Part shown: positions 1-8,601 of the stretch, piece after piece
How positions within the stretch are numbered: position 1 is the stretch's first letter
How the letters are laid out: every line of letters starts with the position of its first letter
Program-made: the position numbers and the translations under genes
Assembly: GCF_024296685.1 (NCBI RefSeq)
Contig: NZ_CP100763.1
Coordinates: 1,364,001 to 1,428,000 of the forward strand
Direction: 5' to 3'
From: Natrinema marinum
GTDB taxonomy: Archaea; Halobacteriota; Halobacteria; Halobacteriales; Natrialbaceae
Length of the DNA: 64,000 nt
Notes under the pieces: generated by a model
What the model was told of the DNA's origin: nothing
The model's database searches: none
Seen by the model: only the letters and a program-made list of their open reading frames with translations

Positions 1-781
1 TAAAGCCGATGCCGGCCTCGTAGGGCGTCCGCGGGTCGGTCTCGGAGTCGAAGTCCTGCCCGGCGAGCAGCAAGCCGGCCTCGATGCGGAGCGTATCCCG
101 CGCGCCGAGCCCGCAGGGCTGGCAGTCGAACGCCGCCCAGATCTCCTCGGCCGCCGCCCACGGGACGATCAGCTCGAAGCCGTCCTCGCCGGTGTAGCCC
201 GTGCGGGCGGTCCAGCACTCGACGCCGTCGATCGTCGCGTAGCGGGCCCCGAAGCGCTCGAGGTCGTCGACCGATTCGTCGGTCGCTTCCTCGACCAGCG
301 CGACCGCGTTCGGCCCCTGGACGGCGAACATGGCGTACTCGTCGGTCCGGTTGTCGACGACCGCCTCGAGATCCCACTCGTTGCGGTAGCGGATCCATCG
401 CTCGTGAGTCGCCTCGTCGGTGCCGGCGTTGGGGACGAACAGGAAAGTCGACTGCCCGTCTTCGTCGGGCAGTCGGTAGATCACCGTATCGTCGATGATG
501 ACTCCGTCCTCGTCGGTGATGACGGCGTACTGGGAGTCACCCACGTCGAGCCGGGTGACGTCGTTCGAGGTGAGCCGTTGCATCAGTTCCGTCGCGTCCG
601 GGCCCGAGACGTGAATCTGGCCCATGTGCGAGACGTCGAAGATGCCCGCGTCCTCCCTGACGGCCGCGTGCTCGGTCTGAATCGAATCGAACTCGACCGG
701 CATATCCCAGCCGCCAAACTCCGTGAACTTCGCCCCGCGCTCGTCGTGAATCCCACGTAACGGCGGCGTCTGAAGCGGCAT
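1..781 (-). CDS. gcvT: Aminomethyltransferase (glycine cleavage T protein), 3' part beyond window
   Basis: T protein takes the aminomethyl group from the lipoyl arm of H protein, passes a methylene to tetrahydrofolate and releases ammonia. About 260 residues are visible. They start at ATG 779-781 and stay open to the window edge, so roughly the last 100 residues (the C-terminal barrel) are missing. Family motifs seen are GWDMPVEF near residues 24-31, FDVSHMG at 48-54, and IIDDTV at 95-100, which lies in the folate-site region. A TATA-like stretch about 25-30 bases upstream of the ATG fits a leaderless start. The matching P-protein genes lie 12 kb away at 13137-16012 on the other strand. gcvH is not in the window and may follow gcvT outside it. 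Confidence 0.93.
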   Translation of the reverse strand, partial: MPLQTPPLRGIHDERGAKFTEFGGWDMPVEFDSIQTEHAAVREDAGIFDVSHMGQIHVSGPDATELMQRLTSNDVTRLDVGDSQYAVITDEDGVIIDDTVIYRLPDEDGQSTFLFVPNAGTDEATHERWIRYRNEWDLEAVVDNRTDEYAMFAVQGPNAVALVEEATDESVDDLERFGARYATIDGVECWTARTGYTGEDGFELIVPWAAAEEIWAAFDCQPCGLGARDTLRIEAGLLLAGQDFDSETDPRTPYEAGIGF

Positions 782-978
782 ATCCGGAACGTCATCCGCG
801 GAGTAGTAATGTCTTTTCGTCGGCCGAACGCCGCGACCGATGACGGGACCGGCGTCCCCTTCGAAACATTCGAGCCGGTACCCGCCTCGAGAGAGTCCAC
901 ATCACGTCCGATTCGACCGACGGGGAGGCGAAACCTAGTGTGGTTAACAACCCGGCGGGCTATCGCCTCCGGTTGCCG

Positions 979-988
979 AAACTATATG
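979..988 (+). promoter_or_regulatory. TATA box for the aldehyde dehydrogenase gene
   Basis: The AT-rich box aaactatatg sits about 30 bases before the ATG at 1015 in otherwise GC-rich DNA. This is the usual distance for a haloarchaeal leaderless transcript, and there is no Shine-Dalgarno sequence before the ATG. Confidence 0.6.
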
Positions 989-1014
989 CCTAAAAACAAC
1001 GTACAGATCTCCGT

Positions 1015-2496
1015 ATGAGCGCTCCGAAACTCGAGCCCCAAGCGGAGTGGGATCGAATTTACATCGACGGCGAGTGGCGTGAGGCTGCCAGCGGCGAGAC
1101 GCTCCCGGTGGAAAATCCGGCGAAACAGGAAGTGTTTACGGAAGTACCGGCGGCGACCGAGGAGGACGTCGACGCCGCCTACGAGGCGGCCGAGGCCGCC
1201 CAGCCGGAGTGGGAAGACACGCCCCGCGAGGAGCGCAACGAGATCGTCCAGAACCTACTGAACGAACTCAACGGCCGCTTCGAGGAGGTCGCGGGCCTGC
1301 TCGCGACGGAGGCCGGCACGCCCGGCTATCGAGCGATGGGCGAGTTCGCCACCGCGACCGGCGACGTGGAGATGGCACTGGAACTCGAGGCGCCCGAAGA
1401 GGAGGTCCGGCCCTCCTCATCGGTCGACGACAAGGACAACCACATCGTCTACGAGCCGGTCGGCGTCGTCGGCGTCATCTCGCCGTGGAACTTCCCGCTG
1501 CACCTCTCGCTGCGCGCCGTTGCGCCCGCGATCGCGCTGGGTAACACCGTCGTCCTGAAGCCGGCGACCGACACCCCGATCACGGGCGGCCTGCTCATCG
1601 CGAAGCTCTGCGAGGCCGCGGGCGTCCCCGACGGCGTCGTCAACGTCGTCACCGGCCGCGGCTCCGACATCGGCGACCGGATCGCCAACCACCCCATCCC
1701 GCGGGTCATCTCCTTTACCGGCTCGACGGCCGTCGGTAAGGGCGTCGCCGAAAACGCCGGCGGCAGCCTCGCGCTACCCGCCCTCGAGCTCGGGGGCAAC
1801 GCGCCATTCATCGTCACCGACGAGGCCGACCTCGAGCGGGCCGCCCGCGCCGGCGCGTTCGGGTCGTTCTTCCACCAAGGGCAGGTCTGCATCTCGATCA
1901 ACCGCCACCTCGTCCACGAGTCGCTGTACGACGAGTACGTCGACCTGCTGGTCGACCACGCCGAATCGCTCATCGTGGGCGACCCCTCCGAGAACGAGGA
2001 CGTCACGTTCGGTCCGGTCCAAAACGAAACCCAGCGCGACGATCTGGTTGCGTTCATCGAGGAGACGGTCGACGCGGGTGCGACCCTCGAGACGGGCGGC
2101 GAGGCCGACGGGCTGTTCGTCGAGCCGACGGTCCTCTCGGACTGCACCAACGACATGCCGACGGCCTGCAACGAGCACTTCGGCCCCGTCGCACCCGTGA
2201 TCCCGTTCTCGGACGACGAGGAGGCCATCGAACTGGCCAACGACACCGAGTACGGCCTCTCGGCGGCGGTCTTCTGCGAAGACGAAGAGCGCGCCCGCGA
2301 CCTCGCCGATCAGGTCGAAGCCGGCATGGTCCACATCAACGACCAGCCGATCAACGAAGACCACAACGCGCCCTTCGGTGGCGTCAAGCAGTCGGGCCTC
2401 GGGCGCTACCACGGCGAGTGGATCGTCCAGGAGCTGACCGAACCCAAGTGGATCTCGGTGCAGGGCGAGGAGCGCGACTACTTCATCTTCGACTAG
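1015..2496 (+). CDS. NAD(P)-dependent aldehyde dehydrogenase
   Basis: This 493-residue protein has the standard length of the aldehyde dehydrogenase superfamily, which oxidises aldehydes to acids through a thiohemiacetal on cysteine. The catalytic set is visible: Asn159 in the PWNFPL motif, the general base Glu258 in ELGGN, and the nucleophile Cys292 in GQVC. The cofactor motif FTGSTAVGK lies just before Glu258. The C-terminal PFGGVKQSGLGR motif is also present. It resembles the benzaldehyde/salicylaldehyde dehydrogenase type, but the substrate cannot be fixed from sequence. The gene appears monocistronic, with its own TATA box, and converges on the protease gene after 39 bases. Confidence 0.93.
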   Translation: MSAPKLEPQAEWDRIYIDGEWREAASGETLPVENPAKQEVFTEVPAATEEDVDAAYEAAEAAQPEWEDTPREERNEIVQNLLNELNGRFEEVAGLLATEAGTPGYRAMGEFATATGDVEMALELEAPEEEVRPSSSVDDKDNHIVYEPVGVVGVISPWNFPLHLSLRAVAPAIALGNTVVLKPATDTPITGGLLIAKLCEAAGVPDGVVNVVTGRGSDIGDRIANHPIPRVISFTGSTAVGKGVAENAGGSLALPALELGGNAPFIVTDEADLERAARAGAFGSFFHQGQVCISINRHLVHESLYDEYVDLLVDHAESLIVGDPSENEDVTFGPVQNETQRDDLVAFIEETVDAGATLETGGEADGLFVEPTVLSDCTNDMPTACNEHFGPVAPVIPFSDDEEAIELANDTEYGLSAAVFCEDEERARDLADQVEAGMVHINDQPINEDHNAPFGGVKQSGLGRYHGEWIVQELTEPKWISVQGEERDYFIFD

Positions 2497-2535
2497 ATCG
2501 GCTGGCGGCCGGTCGGGTACCGCCCGCGACCCGTT

Positions 2536-4160
2536 TTATCGCCCGCGTTCCTCGAGTCGCAACGTGTACTCACCGAACCCGCTTTTCGCGTGGACCTGTA
2601 GCCCGAGATCCTCGCCGCCCTCGAGCGCAAACGTGACCGATTCGCTCGTCCCCGACCCGGTCGCAGACTCGTCGTGGTTCCACCGGTTGGGCGAGCGGCC
2701 GTCGGTGGTCACGTAGAGGTCGAAGTCGCCGCTCGAGGGGCCCTCGAGCGAGACCGTGATCGAGCAGGGGTCAGCCGTCTGCAGCGCGTAGCCATACCGG
2801 TCGCTTTCGCCCCACCAGCCGCTGCCGTCGAGCGAGCCGCCGGCACTGGCGGTGATCGTCTCGTCGCCGCACTGGCTCTGCGTGTCTTCGCTGGCGTCGC
2901 CGCCTTCGCTTTCGCCGTCCTGAACGGGTCCATCTCGACCGCCGCGGCCGCGTCCACCCGGCCGTACCCCTGTTCGGTCTCGCCGAGGCCCACGTCGACG
3001 GCGGTCTCGCGGAGGTGCCGGCGGAGTTCCGACCGCGTGAGATCGGGGTGCGCCGAGAGTGCAAGGCCGGCGACGCCGGCCACGATCGGGGACGCCATCG
3101 ACGTGCCCGACATCCGGGCGTAGCCATCGCCGGTGACGCTCGAGACGATTCGATCCCCTGGCGCGGCGAGTTCGATCTCCGGGCCGGTGTTCGAGAACGA
3201 TGCCAGGGAGTCGTCGGACTCGACGGCCGAGACGGCGACGACGGTGTCCTCCGATGCGGGCGAGAAGACACGGTCGGCTCCCGAGTTGCCGGCCGCGGCG
3301 ACGAGGAGGACGCCGCGGTCGGCCGCGTACTCGCAGGCCGAACGCATGGTCTCATAAGAGCCGTCGACGCCCAGCGAGAGGTTGACGATATCCGCGCCGG
3401 CATCGGCAGACCACTGGATCGCGTCGGCGATGTCCGAGAGCGATCCCCGCCCGGTCTCGTCTAAGGCGCGAGCCGAGAGCAGCGAGCAGTCGCTAATCCC
3501 CGCGTGACCGGTGGCGTCGTCGGTGCCGCCGGCAGCGATGCCGCCGACGTGGGTACCGTGGTCCTCGTCGGCCGCGGGGTACGGATCGCCGTCGTCGTCG
3601 GCGAAGTCCTCGCCGATCCGGTCGTCGACGACCGACTCGAGCGCCAGGTGGTCGTACTGGATCCCCTGGTCGACGACGGAGATGACGACGTCCGAACTGC
3701 CGCGCGTCGTCTCCCAGGCGCGCTCGCAGCCGATCTGCTGGGGCGCGTGCTGGTAGTCGTAGTAGGGGTCGTCGGGCGCGAGCAGCGACTGGACCGTGAC
3801 GTTGGGCTCCGCGTACTCGACCGCAGGCGAACGCGTGATGGTCTCGATGAACTGTTCGCGAGCGTGGGCGGGCGCTTCGGAGGGGAATGAGACCACGGCG
3901 TAGCGGATCGTCTCGTTGCTGTGGACGACCTCGGCGTCGCCGGGGACGGCTCCCCGCGCTTCCGCGGCCACGTCGGCGTCGGGTTCGATACCGACGATGA
4001 TCTCGTCTTCCTTCGGACCGGGTTCGCGGCCGGGTGTCGCGCTCGCGACGCCGCTCGAGCCGATCAGTCCGCCGAGAGCGATCGAACCGACACCGGTCAA
4101 GACCGTCCGGCGGTCGTACGTCCGATCGGCGCTGTCGTCGGGGGGACCGTTCTGTGTCAT
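2536..4160 (-). CDS. Tat-exported subtilisin-like serine protease, frameshifted near the 3' end
   Basis: This is a halolysin-type secreted protease. A twin-arginine signal is at residues 17-42 (DRRTVLTGVG), an inhibitor-I9-like propeptide at about 52-123, and the S8 catalytic domain at about 140-410. The triad is Asp164, His201 (HGTHVGG) and Ser354 (SGTSMASP), with oxyanion Asn292. After Pro412 the reading frame turns into Arg/Ala-rich nonsense and stops at 2709. If one C is restored in the C run at plus 2926-2928, the frame continues through an acidic PPC-like beta domain (GDFDLYV, WNHDESATG) to a TAA at 2536-2538, giving 541 residues. The catalytic domain is intact, so the defect is recent or a consensus error. 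The gene converges on the upstream aldehyde dehydrogenase. Confidence 0.85.
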
Positions 4161-4433
4161 CGGACGACAGTCACCATTCCGTGAAATTAGTAAACTCTTA
4201 TCGAACTCAGAACCGTTTATCCAGGAACGTTTCGGAGTGACTGTCGAAGAACGAAACCGGAAGCTGACTTAAAGCGAGAATCTGTACAGTCGGCCGCTGA
4301 AGCGGCGAGATCGAGCCGAAGAAACGATCCCGGCGTTTTCGCCGGACGGCTCTGGAACCGACCGTACGTCGGGCCGACGCGGCTGTCGCCCCGTTTCGCC
4401 ACACCTATCTCACGGCCGTGGCAACGCTCGAGC

Positions 4434-4910
4434 ATGTTCGACCGCGTTCGCGCTCGTCTCTCCCGATCCGGCGATCGACAGCCCCCCGCCGAGCCGTCGG
4501 TGGGGCTGTTCGTCGACGGACCGAACGTCTTCCGCGAGGAGTTCGACGTCGACCTCGACGACCTGCGCGACGCGGCGAGCGACCTCGGCCGAGTCGGCGT
4601 CATCCGACTCTACCTCGACGAACACGCCACGCCCGGACTCATCCAGGCCGCCGAAGCCCGCGGCTTCGAGGTCGTCGTCACCAGCGGCGATGTCGACGTG
4701 AAACTCGCCGTCGACGCGACCGCGCTCGCCGGCGACGGCACCATCGACCGACTCGCGATCGCCTCGCGCGATACGGACTTCAAGCCCGTCCTCGAGTACG
4801 CGGGGACCGTCGGCGTCGAGACGATCGCCATCGCGCCCGGCACCTACGGTCGCTCTGACGCGCTGCGGAACGCGGCCGACGAGGCGGTGACGCTCGAGGA
4901 CGGGAACTAG
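4434..4910 (+). CDS. NYN-domain (PIN-like) putative nuclease
   Basis: This 158-residue protein has the NYN fold, a PIN-like single-metal nuclease domain found in RNA-processing enzymes. Conserved acidic positions are visible: Asp28 and Asn31 in LFVDGPNV, Asp87/Asp89 in GDVDVKLAVD, and Asp113/Asp115 in SRDTDFKP. It matches the archaeal TIGR00288-type group by motif and length. The first 20 residues are basic and variable. Its stop overlaps the end of the convergent gene at 4907-5179 by 4 bases. The RNA substrate is unknown. Confidence 0.85.
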   Translation: MFDRVRARLSRSGDRQPPAEPSVGLFVDGPNVFREEFDVDLDDLRDAASDLGRVGVIRLYLDEHATPGLIQAAEARGFEVVVTSGDVDVKLAVDATALAGDGTIDRLAIASRDTDFKPVLEYAGTVGVETIAIAPGTYGRSDALRNAADEAVTLEDGN

Positions 4911-5179
4911 CCGCTGTAGGAACTCTCGCCGACGATTTCGATCAGCTCGCCGCGACCTGTCGCGGTCGTCTCGTCGAACTCGGTCACGCGGACACGGACC
5001 TGTTTCTCGACCGCTTCCGGCCCGGCACCCTCGACGACCAGTTCGGTGTCGCCGACGTACGCCCGACCGCTGGTGCCGTTGGTCTCCGCAACGAAGACAT
5101 CGATCTCGCTTCCTTCCTCGAGGCTCGGCCGATTGGCTCGGAACCGCCAGCCCTTGAGGTACTTGCCGAAGAGGCTCAT
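4907..5179 (-). CDS. Small TRAM-like haloarchaeal protein (DUF7513-type)
   Basis: This 90-residue protein begins MSLFGKYLKGWRFRANRP. A beta-rich stretch follows at about 22-82 with the alternating hydrophobic pattern of a TRAM/OB-type domain (EGSEIDVFVAET, KQVRVRVTEFDE). TRAM domains usually bind RNA, so an RNA-linked role is possible but not shown. Its ATG overlaps the stop of the NhaC gene by 4 bases (ATGA), so it is translated from the same message. It converges on the NYN-domain gene, another likely RNA-related protein. The DUF name is from memory and tentative. Confidence 0.7.
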   Translation of the reverse strand: MSLFGKYLKGWRFRANRPSLEEGSEIDVFVAETNGTSGRAYVGDTELVVEGAGPEAVEKQVRVRVTEFDETTATGRGELIEIVGESSYSG

Positions 5180-6723
5180 ACGCGGGCCACCTCCTCACTC
5201 TCGCGGTCGATAACGTACTCGCGACCGAAGCCGGTCAGCGCGGCGACGATGAACACCGCCACGAGCAGCCAGCCCTGGAAGACGAACGGCACGACATCGA
5301 TCGGCGTAACGAGCATCGACTGGTCGAACCACTCGTACTCGCCCGGCAGGTTCTGCATCGCGCTGTACCCCGCGAGGACGCCGCCCGACCACGGGAAGAT
5401 GTAACCCAGCGCGGCGGTCTGGCCGTCCAGAATGTTCGCGCGCCGGTAACCGTTCAGGTTGAACCGTTCGCCGATCTTCGAGATGTAGGGGCCGATCGCG
5501 ACCTCGGCGGCGGTGTTGATCGTGATGATCGCGTTGATCAGCGCCGTCGAGGCCACCATGGTGAGTTCCGCGTTGCGGACGTTCGTCGCGAGGTTCTCGA
5601 TCGACCACTCGAGCAGCACCTCGAAGGCCCCGCCGCGGATCATGATCTGAGCCGCGCCGATGATCAGCAAGACGAGGATCGACAGCTCGAGGAAGCCGGC
5701 GACGCCGGTCATGAGGCTCCCGGTGACGCCGACCGCGTCGGGGTTCTCGACGACCGTGAGGAACGGCAGTCCGGCCAGGGGTTCGGCCAGCGGGGCGTCC
5801 GGCGGCGCGTTGAACATGACCATGTCGCCGATGCCGGCGAGGCCGAAGACGAGGTTGAAGACGACGGCGAGGACGATCCCCCAGGAGATCGCTTCGACGA
5901 TGTGACGGCCGGCGATCGCCGCGCCGATGACGGCGAGCATCGAGAGCACGTGGACGAGCCCGATCGCCTCGCTGCCCGAGAGGAAGATCTCCTGGGCTTG
6001 CGCGCTGATCTCGAGGCCGTCCATCGCACCGCCGGCGACGACGTAGCCGACGAAGGCGATCGCCGCGGCGATGATCACGTACTTGAATCGAGAGGCGACG
6101 ACACCGCCGATGTCGGCGTCCTGCGTGACGGCGCTGACGATCGTCGTGTCGCTGACGGGCGCGAGATTGTCACCGAAGATCGCGCCCGAGAGGATCGCCC
6201 CGAACAACAAGACGGGGCTCGCACCGAGCAGGACGCCGGCGGGGAAAAAGAGGCCGACGAAGGCGACGCTCGCGCCGTAGCCGGTCCCGATCCCGGTCGT
6301 AAAGACGGCCGCCAGGACGAACGTGATCGCCGGGAACAGCGCCGCGCCGATGCCCGCCGCGTCGGCGAGCCAGACGAGGCCGCCGACGAAGCCGCCGTCC
6401 TGAAGCAGTTGGGCGAACATGCCGGCCCAGATCCACGCCACGATCGCCGTCACGGCGACCGGCTGGGTCATCCCTTCGAAGATCGTGTTCGCGTAGGTCC
6501 GCCAGTTCCCGCGGACGAAGAACATCCCGAGGATGAGCCCGATCAGGATGCCGACGATGAGCCCACCCGTGTCGCCGATCCGCCAGAGGGCGGTCTGGAC
6601 GATGGCCCAGACGATGAAAAACGCGATCGGGAACGCGCTCATTCCGCGGCCGCCGTAGAACTCGACGGCCGGACCGCCGCTGTCGGGTGTCGTGAACTGA
6701 TCGGTCGGTTCGTCGTTACTCAT
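5176..6723 (-). CDS. NhaC-family Na+/H+ antiporter
   Basis: This 515-residue membrane protein has about 11-13 hydrophobic segments from residue 30 to the C-terminus. It has the features of NhaC-type antiporters: a helix with GIGTGYGASVAFVGLFFP and the loop GAIFGDNLAPVSDTT. Such antiporters expel sodium in exchange for protons at the cytoplasmic membrane, useful to a halophile. It is the first gene of a two-gene operon, overlapping the TRAM-like gene by 4 bases. Upstream are a TATA-like box on the minus strand (about 6761-6767) and a short palindrome near the predicted transcription start. Confidence 0.88.
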   Translation of the reverse strand: MSNDEPTDQFTTPDSGGPAVEFYGGRGMSAFPIAFFIVWAIVQTALWRIGDTGGLIVGILIGLILGMFFVRGNWRTYANTIFEGMTQPVAVTAIVAWIWAGMFAQLLQDGGFVGGLVWLADAAGIGAALFPAITFVLAAVFTTGIGTGYGASVAFVGLFFPAGVLLGASPVLLFGAILSGAIFGDNLAPVSDTTIVSAVTQDADIGGVVASRFKYVIIAAAIAFVGYVVAGGAMDGLEISAQAQEIFLSGSEAIGLVHVLSMLAVIGAAIAGRHIVEAISWGIVLAVVFNLVFGLAGIGDMVMFNAPPDAPLAEPLAGLPFLTVVENPDAVGVTGSLMTGVAGFLELSILVLLIIGAAQIMIRGGAFEVLLEWSIENLATNVRNAELTMVASTALINAIITINTAAEVAIGPYISKIGERFNLNGYRRANILDGQTAALGYIFPWSGGVLAGYSAMQNLPGEYEWFDQSMLVTPIDVVPFVFQGWLLVAVFIVAALTGFGREYVIDRESEEVARV

Positions 6724-6737
6724 AGTACCACACGTTC

Positions 6738-6748
6738 ACAGTAACTGT
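6738..6748. promoter_or_regulatory. Perfect short palindrome at the NhaC promoter
   Basis: ACAGTAACTGT is an 11-base palindrome with 5-base arms around a central A. It lies 13-25 bases before the antiporter ATG, where transcription should begin if the AT-rich box at about 6761-6767 is the TATA element. That position suits a repressor site. It is short enough to be chance. Confidence 0.35.
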
Positions 6749-6919
6749 AACAAACATACTTATAATTCAGACGGGAGCGAAGCCACGATTGGTTCGGTCA
6801 TCGTCTATCCCTCGTTCGATACGCACGACGGTGCTCATTTACTCGTCGGTTTCGACCGGCAGCGGGGGACGCGCTCGAGAGTCGGTGACTTTTCGAGCGC
6901 GGCCCGCCCAGTACCGCGT

Positions 6920-7771
6920 ATGATCGACGATCGGCCGGTACTGGACGACCACCTCCACCTCGATCCGGACCACCACCGAGGCATCGACGCCGTCAGGGAC
7001 TTCGCCCGCGTCGGCGGCACCCACCTGCTCGTGGTGAATAAGCCTTCCTGGCACCTCGGCGTCGAGGCCGAGACCGGCGAGGACTTTCGCGAGGTGTTCG
7101 AGCGGACGATCGAGATCGTCGACGAGGCCTCGAGCGAACTCGAGGGTCGCGCCTGGCCCGTGCTGGGCGTCCACCCCGGACTCGTCTCGCGGCTGGTCGA
7201 CGAGCGCGGCTTCGCGCCCGACGAGGCCCGCGATCTCATGCAGGCGGGGATCGACGTGGCGGCCGAGTACGTCGAATCCGGCGATGCGCTGGCGCTGAAA
7301 TCCGGGCGGCCCCACTACGAGGTCGACGACGATGTCTGGGCGGCGTCGAACGCGGTCATGCGCCGGGCGTTCGAACACGGGGCCGACCTCGAGTGTGCCG
7401 TCCAACTGCACGCCGAGGCCAGCGAGGACATGACCGAGGTCGCCGAGTGGGCGGAAGACGCCGGCATGCCGGCCCACCGCGTCGTCAAACACTACGCGGG
7501 CGGCCGCCTCGAGGGGCCGACCCCGAGCGTGATGAGCGACAAGGAGCGCCTCGAGACGGCCGCCGAACGCGGCGAGCCGTTCCTGATGGAGACCGACTAC
7601 ATCGACGACCCCGACCGGCCGGGGGCGGTGCTCGGCCCCAAAACCGTTCCGCGACGCGTTCGCTGGCTGCTCGAGAACGGCCACGACGAGGCGGTCGAAC
7701 TCGCCCACGTGGAGACGCCGATGGACGTCTACGGGATCGACACCGAGGCGACCCTCGAGCTGGACCGGTGA
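6920..7771 (+). CDS. TatD-like metal-dependent hydrolase (TIM barrel)
   Basis: This 283-residue protein belongs to the archaeal TatD-related group (COG1099-like). The N-terminal metal motif HLH (His11, His13 in DDHLHLDP), a mid-barrel QLHAEAS, KHYAGG, and a late ETDYIDD are all ligand-type motifs of amidohydrolase-fold enzymes. TatD proteins are DNA exonucleases, but the archaeal group is not well studied, so nuclease or phosphoesterase activity is inference. It is divergent from the NhaC operon across 196 bases. Confidence 0.82.
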   Translation: MIDDRPVLDDHLHLDPDHHRGIDAVRDFARVGGTHLLVVNKPSWHLGVEAETGEDFREVFERTIEIVDEASSELEGRAWPVLGVHPGLVSRLVDERGFAPDEARDLMQAGIDVAAEYVESGDALALKSGRPHYEVDDDVWAASNAVMRRAFEHGADLECAVQLHAEASEDMTEVAEWAEDAGMPAHRVVKHYAGGRLEGPTPSVMSDKERLETAAERGEPFLMETDYIDDPDRPGAVLGPKTVPRRVRWLLENGHDEAVELAHVETPMDVYGIDTEATLELDR

Positions 7772-7944
7772 CCCCGACACGTCCTCGAGTGTGATCGTTC
7801 GCTCGAGACAGGCCCTCAGGAGAGGCACCGAGGCCCAGATCGGGAACCTGAGTGGCTCTCGGAGCACTACAGAGAAAATTGAACATTCAACCGAGCTGGC
7901 TCATGTAGAGAAAGGCATTTCAAGCGGCCGGTGTAGGTGTCTGT

Positions 7945-8523
7945 ATGAGCAATCCCCCGACCGAGTTCTACTCGGAGGAACGCTGGCAGAACTGGATCGA
8001 TCGCATCAAAGACGAAGATATCGATCCGGAAAACGAAGACTCGGCTCGACTCCTGCTCAATCTGCAGGACGACACGGCGATCGCGATCGCGAAGATCGTC
8101 GCCGCCTACGACGACGGGGAACTCGACCAGGAGGAAGCGCTCGAGGAGATCAACGACGTTCGCGAGATCGTCCTCAGCGAGGTCGACATCGAGGACGAGG
8201 AGAAACTGATCCTCGTCGACGGCGTCCAGACCAGTCTCGTTTGCGTCTTCTTCGCCGCCGAAGAGTTCATCGCCAACGGGCCGGCCGAGGACGGCAGCGT
8301 TGCCGACTATCTCGGCGCCGCCGCCGACGCCGAAGCCGAGGAAGATCTCGACGCCGCGCTGGGCTATGCCGCACAGGCGGGGACGCTCATTATCGACGAG
8401 GAAGACCTCGACATGACCGTCGCCGAGGATCTCGAGTACGGACTGGTCACCGAGTGGATCAACGGACTCGACAGCCTCCAGAGCGCGATGAGCGACCCCG
8501 AAGTCGTCGAAGAAGACGAGTAA
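7945..8523 (+). CDS. DUF2150 family protein
   Basis: This 192-residue, very acidic cytoplasmic protein is conserved in haloarchaea. It starts MSNPPTEFYSEERWQNW and ends in an Asp/Glu tail. No enzyme motif is visible and the sequence is predicted helical throughout. The family has no known function. The 173-base spacer before it carries no other clear signal. Confidence 0.85.
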   Translation: MSNPPTEFYSEERWQNWIDRIKDEDIDPENEDSARLLLNLQDDTAIAIAKIVAAYDDGELDQEEALEEINDVREIVLSEVDIEDEEKLILVDGVQTSLVCVFFAAEEFIANGPAEDGSVADYLGAAADAEAEEDLDAALGYAAQAGTLIIDEEDLDMTVAEDLEYGLVTEWINGLDSLQSAMSDPEVVEEDE

Positions 8524-8601
8524 CGTCCGCTTTTGGACCCGTTCCGAATTCCGCGCCTCGAGAGCCATCAGACGTTTAAGCGGCGGCGACTATCCTCGCC
8601 T

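Noticed and set aside
5902-6744. Long plus-strand frame opposite the NhaC gene
   Set aside because: It is a shadow in the complement of a clear membrane protein, with Asp/Arg-rich content and no motif.
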